Assembly (NCBI GenBank): GCA_019914995.1
Contig: CM034145.1
Span: 5,215,262-5,279,261, forward strand
Direction of reading: 5' to 3'
Length of the DNA stretch: 64,000 nucleotides
Source: Acanthochlamys bracteata
Taxonomy: Eukaryota > Streptophyta > Magnoliopsida > Pandanales > Velloziaceae
Of this stretch, positions 58,429-64,000 are shown one piece after another (position 1 is the first letter of the stretch; each line of letters opens with the position of its first letter). Below the pieces are notes generated by a model, which worked only from the letters and a program-made list of their open reading frames with translations, did not search any database and was not told the DNA's origin. Both the position numbers and the translations under genes were made by a program.

Positions 58429-60423
58429 CTGAAGTGAAGACGAAAGAATGTTAGCACCAGTAAAGACCATCATGCTTGACAGACAGCAATAAGTTACAAT
58501 CAGATGAATCCACTAAAAAACTACGTTATAACAAAATTCGCACGTGCAGAAAATATAAAAATAAATGTGGCACTGCACATTCAAAAAATTAATGGCATTG
58601 CCTACTGCATAATTGGACAAAAGGAAGCCACATAAATTTCTAGAAAGGCTACAGCTGCATAATTGGACACCAAGAACACATGCTGGCACTAACTCATAAA
58701 ACGAAATTCAACTACGTGAAAGCTCCTTTTATTCTTCGTGTCAAATGTAATTTCTATAATTAATCTGCATCAAATTTTTAGCAATCTTCTTGCTCCAATT
58801 AACTATATAACGCCATCTACTTTCAATTCCAAAAAATTCGGAGATGATCGAACTTCACGCCTAGTAAAAAAGAGATAAATGTATTTCCAAATTCAACATT
58901 CTCGTTTTAAGGTATCATCATAGCTACAAAACGCGCTAATTTCGCATAATTACGCCGTTGAGTTACTAATATTTATAATTCACGATAAATAACCAAACAA
59001 GTGGGGCAAAAAAACATTCCCTATAACAAAATCCTACAACGTCAAAATTATTCCAAAATTGGAATTTCAAGTGCCTTGAAACTGGTTCCCGTAGTTAATC
59101 CACTACACCACTGCTTCAAATCATCAAAATCAACTGGAGAGAACCAGAAGTGAACTGGTCAACAAAACCAATTAATCCACTGAAAAATTAAAACAAGTTA
59201 CAAATAGAAATACATACAGTCAAATAACTACGTATCCAATACGTACATTCATCGAAGAAAAAAAAAAGAAACAATTAAATAAAAATGAAAGAGGAAATAA
59301 TGACCTTTTCGTTTGAGAATCATTGGGAAACAAACATGGTTTGAAGTAGTTGTCTTGTTGTTATCTTGTAACCGAACAAAAAAAAAATAACAAAGGTAGT
59401 TTAATTCTTAAATTTACAATTCACTCCTCCCGTTTTGCACGCTTGTTTCTCGGGTCATGGATGTGAAATGTCAAAGATGTCCCTGGTGATGTTTAGAGTA
59501 CGTGGCGTCAAGATAAGACATCCACTACGTTCATCTAACTGATTCCGGAGTGTTTTATATTACTTTTTAAAAAATTTTCTAAAAAAAACATATTTTTATT
59601 TTTATTTCAAAATATAACTTTTTTATTTAAAGTATAATAATAAATAAATATTAATTTTATTATTTAATTTAAAATTTAGTTACAATTCTTATATAAAAAG
59701 TCCGCGTGTCACTTGCACCACCAGTTGATTCAGAATATTTTAAAAATCCTTTTTAAATAAAATTTTTGAAATAAAATATATGTTTATTTTTTATTTTAAT
59801 TATTATGTAGAATTTTTTATTTTTTTAATTTATAAATAAATTTTTTAATATTTATAATATATATTAAAAATATATAATTAAAAATTTATAAAAAATTCTT
59901 TTAAGCTAAATCAAATGCACACTCAATCTCAGCCGCTCTGTCTAAGCTTTTTGTTGTACCAATGTATCGCATTGATTTTATTTAGAGTGCGTTTGATTGA
60001 AAGTTTCGCTGACACTTCTTTTCAATTTTTTATTTTATATTTTTTTAATATATATTTTATTAATATATAAAAAATTTATTTAAAAATTTAAAAAATATAA
60101 AAAATTTTAGGTAATAAATTTTTTTTATTATATACATTTATTATTATTTTAGAAATAAAAAAAATTTATTTTTTAAAAAAATAAAATAATTTTCATTTTA
60201 TAAAATCTCTATTTCATAAACAATTCATTTATCACAAAATCCCTAACGACAATTCCATAATTTTAATTTACTAGTCCTATTATGAAATTACAAAGTATAA
60301 ACGACCACTGCAGATGTATTATTGCTGACCATTACTGTAAATTCTTGCTAAAGTTTTATTTACTTCTAATGAAATAATCTCACAGTGATCTGAAGAAGAA
60401 AGAAAGAGTAGAGAAGTATCGCC
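58429..60423. other. Spacer with AT-rich repeats upstream of the PMP3-like gene
   Basis: No first PP2C exon is found up to 59400. Three blocks of the AT-rich MITE-like family lie at about 59555-59700, 59735-59935 and 59985-60255. The last has the clearest left end (GAGTGCGTTTGATTG). The 150 bp before 60424 are the leader of the next gene. Confidence 0.5.
59985..60255. repeat. AT-rich GTTTG-ended MITE-like repeat
   Basis: The left end is AGAGTGCGTTTGATTG. The right end is AAAATCCCTAACGAC, degraded. The core shares TTTTTTAATATATATTTTAT and ATATAAAAAATTTATTTAAA with the copy at 23.0 kb in the same orientation. Confidence 0.6.
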
Positions 60424-60738
60424 ATGGGAGTCTGCTGCACGTTTCTTGAGATCTTGATCGCTCTCCTTCTACCACCGCTAGGAGTTTGCCTTCGCCATGG
60501 CTGCTGCACCGTAAGCAATTATAAAAATCTCATCTTTCTTCTTCTTCTTCTTCTTCTTCTTCTTGTTTTGATCGATTCTTGATTGTTGATTTATGGAGCA
60601 CAGTGGGAGTTTTGGATCGCAGTGGTGCTGACGGTTCTTGGTTATGTACCTGGAATGATCTATGCGGTCTATGTGATTATTGCTGTGCCTCGTGAACGTG
60701 CCCCAAGGGATTACTGGCACCCTGATGACAATATTTAA
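60424..60738 (+). CDS. PMP3/UPF0057 (RCI2/LTI6-type) hydrophobic protein
   Basis: Exons 60424-60510 and 60604-60738, 222 nt, give a 73-residue protein. The intron starts GTAAGC and ends ACAG, and contains a CTT microsatellite at 60536-60565. The family hallmark is complete: EILIALLLPPLGVCLRHGCC (span 1 and loop), then WEFWIAVVLTVLGYVPGMIY (span 2) and AVYVII. These small plasma-membrane proteolipids help keep membrane potential and Na+/K+ balance and are often induced by cold or salt; that role is from the family, not from this sequence. Unlike the short RCI2A type (about 54 residues), it has a hydrophilic C-terminal tail with PRERAPRDYWHPDDNI, so it belongs to the long-tailed subgroup. The ATG at 60424 sits in a good context (GCCATGG). 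Confidence 0.93.
60536..60565 (+). repeat. CTT microsatellite in the PMP3-like intron
   Basis: About ten CTT units lie immediately after the 5' splice site region. This is a simple repeat likely to vary between individuals. Confidence 0.9.
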
Positions 60739-62679
60739 GATCAGGGTAAGAGATAACTTGTTTTCTTATTGAGATAATTTTGATTAATTCTTTATTTGTT
60801 TGTTGTTGTTGTTGTTGTTTTTATTTTTGTGATATTTTTGAAAGTGGATACTAGTTTATGTTATGAATTGAAGAGTTAGGCTTGTGAGTTTAGTTAGTGT
60901 TTCTGATCTAATTAAAGTTTCTTTGTTGCATTAGAAATTAAAATTTGCATTGTTGAAATGGGGATTCCATATGTTATCCAGATATAGCTTGATTTGCCGT
61001 TTGTTGAAATGAAAATCAAGAATCTGGACATTTTTGTGTCTTTATGTAAGATTTTTTTAACTGCTATGTGCTCTATGATGTTCAAAATGAAAACTACTAG
61101 CTAGACAAGAAGAACTATTTTCTTTTTCTTGCAATGACATCTCATAAATTTGGCAACCTCTTGGTCATAAGAAATGTGATGTAGCCTTTAAATGTTGGAT
61201 ATTTGTGTGTGTAGAAACTAATTAAGTAGCAGATCTTTTTGGCTGTTTGGACTAGCAATGTCCTTACTGGTCTTATTGTTGTCCCGTGAACGTTGGTTTT
61301 TAAGTTTATGTGGGCTCACCTATATCCATCTTGACCATTTTGTTTTCAGAAATAAGAAATCTAGATCATTAATTATGTGTCGATGACAGAGGGTATCCCT
61401 GATTTTCTTGCAATTATTTCTTCTTTTGTGATTGGATTCTCTATATGTTTCCTTTTGTTGCAGTAATAAAAGGAAAGCTCTGAAAAGAATGTTTGTTATT
61501 TGGATAACTATAATATATTTTCTGTTAGTAGATTTCGTTTGGTTTGAAATAAAAGAGGAAAGAGTTGATGATGGTGATCTTGTGAAGTTAATTCCTTGTA
61601 TGTGGTTCCGGCAATAAAATATGATATTAATAAACTTCGGATACTTACATAGGCTCGAGTGTAGGTAGGCAGTCATGCTATCAGGCTGTTGTAACTTGTA
61701 AGCTGTAGACTCTTAGGCTATACCTTAAACATATCCCAGCAAAACGTGATTGGAAATTATGTTTCTACAAAAATTACAAGGTATCTTTAGCAAATGTTAT
61801 CAATGAAACAAGTTATTTGCTTCACAGATAATCTGTAAGCTTTTCTAAATTACACCTTTTTGAAGATTGAGGAACTACAGTTTTCTTCCAAGATAAGGAT
61901 ACAACTACTTGAAGAATTTGGCAATCAGCTGTATATTTTGTATATGAAAAGCATATTGGAAAGTAGGAGCGTGCTGTGTCCAGCTATGAGTTTGCCTATG
62001 AGTGTATCTCCTCTATAGCTATGGAGTGAAATAACGTAAGCTTTCTCTATATTTTACTTTCTGTAGCTTGTATGCGTTACATAAGGAACTAAAGGCAATA
62101 TTTCACAAGCGTTAATGTGCATCATGTCGATCTCAGAGATCCTTTTCTACGCAACTGCATTTAAACCTTCCATATGCTGTATTGTTGGTTTTAATACATT
62201 TGCTGTAATTGAAATGCTCAGGAGTCCGCTTTTTCAGCTCGTACTGTTATTACTACTCTATACATTGAGACTAACTCAGACCCTACTCCTCGCAGATTTG
62301 TCTAAAGATTACATCGCATGAAATAACCTTCCATTCTGCAATGATAAGAGGCACTAAGCATGAAGATCTAGATGTAGGGCTCAACTTCGTCATGTTGTAA
62401 CTTGATATTTCTCGGCTAGTATTAGTGTGTTCATGATACTGTTTGGTAGAAGAAAACACTGAATTTGAATTTCTTAATTCGTAATATGCTGTTTTCTGTT
62501 TAAGATATTGTGAAAAATGCTGATTATATGGAATGCTTTCAATTTCTTGGTATTCAATACATGTGATTGTAGAGAGCAATCAGCTGTGTTGATTCAGCTA
62601 TATGCAAGATCTCATTTATCTGAACTGGGACAACAAATTTATTCCAAGCATTACAGGAAATTGAGGAACCAGTTTAAGG
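60739..62679. other. 3' UTR and spacer downstream of the PMP3-like gene
   Basis: Nearly 2 kb without coding similarity I can name. A TTGTTGTTGTTGTTGTT run lies at about 60801-60818. The composition is transcribed-like (T-rich on the plus strand), so a spliced or long 3' UTR is possible. Short open frames at 61432-61617 and 62115-62321 show no family motif. Confidence 0.4.
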
Positions 62680-64000
62680 GCACGTATGGCTGTGCGTTTT
62701 ACTTCATTTCATTTCAAAATTTTACTTCACGTTTTTTATAAAATTTTACAAAATATATTTCAAATTTTAGAATATTTAATAAAATTTTATATTATAAAAT
62801 TTATTATTAATTAAATTTTAGATTAAAAAATTAAATTTGTTTTCGTAAAATGTTTTAAATACTTTTTATTTAAAAAGTTTATTTTAATAAATATTTTTAA
62901 ATATTTCCTAAATTTTATGAAACTAACAAATGCTACAGGCTTTTAAGTTCTGCAACATATAGGCGGTCGTTTGGATTTCTTAAAATAAAATATTAAAAAG
63001 GAAGGTTTTATTAAAGGTTTTTGAGATATGTTTGTTTTGTTCCATCTAAAAAGACATTAGTAATTATATTATATTATATATAATATATTTATTTGAATTT
63101 AATAAATTATAATAAGAAATAAAACTTAAAAAGAAGATACAGAAATAAATAAATTAGAGTGAATTTTGAAAAACAGATATTTCCTCTGAGATTGTTGACA
63201 TCGAAAATATTTATTTCTATGTGGTTTGAATAGTACATAATTTTTTATTCTCCTATTGCAATTTTATAGTATATTTTAAATATTTCTAATTAAGTTTCGT
63301 GAAAATAAAAATAAAAATAAATTTTTTAAAAAAATAAAATAAAAATAGAGTTCAATATTTATATTTTAATAATTTTTGAAAATATTAAAAATTAAAAGGT
63401 ATAATTATATTGAAAAGTATACAAATAAAAAATTAAAACTAAAATTTTACTTATAAAAATAAAATTTTAAATTTTTTTATATAATTAAATATATAAACTA
63501 TTTAAAATTTAGAATTTTACGAAAAAAATTATAACTCCGGAAAGTTTGAAATAATCCCTAACACAAACATAATGATAATTGATGATTGGAATCAATAGTG
63601 AACTCCTCCAACTCATGTCCTTCCAAAACTTACCTACCACCCACCTACCCAAATGTTAAAATCATATCAATCTACGTAAACTATAAACAATTAACACAAC
63701 TACGCCCTAATGGAGTCTACGTAAAACATTGTTTTTCACCAAATTTAAGGGTGTTCGAAAAGTGAGATTTTTTTAAATAAAACTATTTTTATTTTTAATA
63801 AACGAGTTTCTTTATTTTAATTTTAAAAAATAAGAATAATAAATAATAATAAAATTTATTACGTAAACTTTTTTATTTTTAAATAAATTTTATAAAATAT
63901 TTAATAGTGTTACCAACAGAAAGTTAGAAACTAAACATATGCTAATATTATATCAAACAAGCTTATTTGTTAAAATTTAAAAGTTTCTACTTGTAAAATA
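62680..64000. repeat. Cluster of AT-rich MITE-like repeats running off the window
   Basis: At least three blocks: about 62680-62935 (starts GGGCACGTATGGCTG), about 62955-63545 (starts GGTCGTTTGGATTTC, ends GGAAAGTTTGAAATAATCC) and from about 63745 (AAGGGTGTTCGAAAAG) to the edge. All share AAATTTTATAAAAT-like cores with the family at 23.0 kb. No gene is visible. Confidence 0.5.

Noticed and set aside
1-64000. tRNA, rRNA or snoRNA genes
   Set aside because: Scanning for tRNA-type B-box sequence (GGTTCGA) only found transposon ends such as at 39926, with no acceptor stem. No rRNA-like stretch was seen.
1-64000. Plant gene cluster or defence system hypothesis
   Set aside because: The intact genes belong to unrelated transport, trafficking and unknown families on both strands with ordinary spacing. 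No biosynthetic or NLR-type genes are present.

Overview
The window is nuclear DNA from a flowering plant, almost certainly a eudicot. The evidence is split genes with GT-AG introns, long AT-rich spacers full of MITEs, plant-only gene families (TMN/TM9SF, MRS2, plant ABCC, PPR), a nuclear copy of mitochondrial DNA, and two neighbouring gene relics in the order of the Arabidopsis PGR3-PP2C pair as I recall it. I cannot name the species.

Layout. 1-7460 (+): the 3' 25 exons of an ABCC13/MRP11-like ABC transporter, open at the left edge. 8817-12628 (+): a complete 7-exon TM9SF/TMN protein. 13809-16683 (-): a tandem pair of small single-pass membrane proteins of unknown function. 17.2-23.3 kb: an island of inserted DNA, with a mitochondrial segment carrying a broken plasmid-type RNA polymerase, hAT-like MITEs, a Tourist-like MITE and AT-rich repeats. 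24000-27478 (-) and 35133-39374 (-): two complete CorA-type MRS2 magnesium transporters of different subclades. Between them lie a KIN-7 kinesin relic (28.4-30.8 kb, -), a hAT-like MITE and a small two-exon membrane-protein gene (32269-34116, +). 39.8-49.3 kb: mostly repeats around a PGR3-like PPR pseudogene (-), including a long unclassified repeat and a small copia-type LTR fragment. 49336-50817 (-): a complete 4-exon gene for a basic, probably nuclear protein I do not recognise. 54.3-58.4 kb (-): a PP2C pseudogene. 60424-60738 (+): a PMP3/UPF0057 hydrophobic protein gene. 60.7-64 kb: spacer with AT-rich repeats.

The live genes are ordinary, unlinked plant housekeeping or transport genes, and I see no operon-like or defence-like system. 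The most informative signals are evolutionary. A PGR3 relic and a PP2C relic lie in the same order and strand as a known Arabidopsis neighbour pair, which suggests a fractionated duplicate segment. Six hAT-like MITEs have readable 8-bp target duplications, one of them exactly at a splice donor of the MRS2-1-like gene. A Tourist-like MITE with a TTA duplication splits the mitochondrial insert and so dates it as older. Splice sites were placed by reading-frame continuity and family similarity recalled from memory. No alignment or expression data were available.
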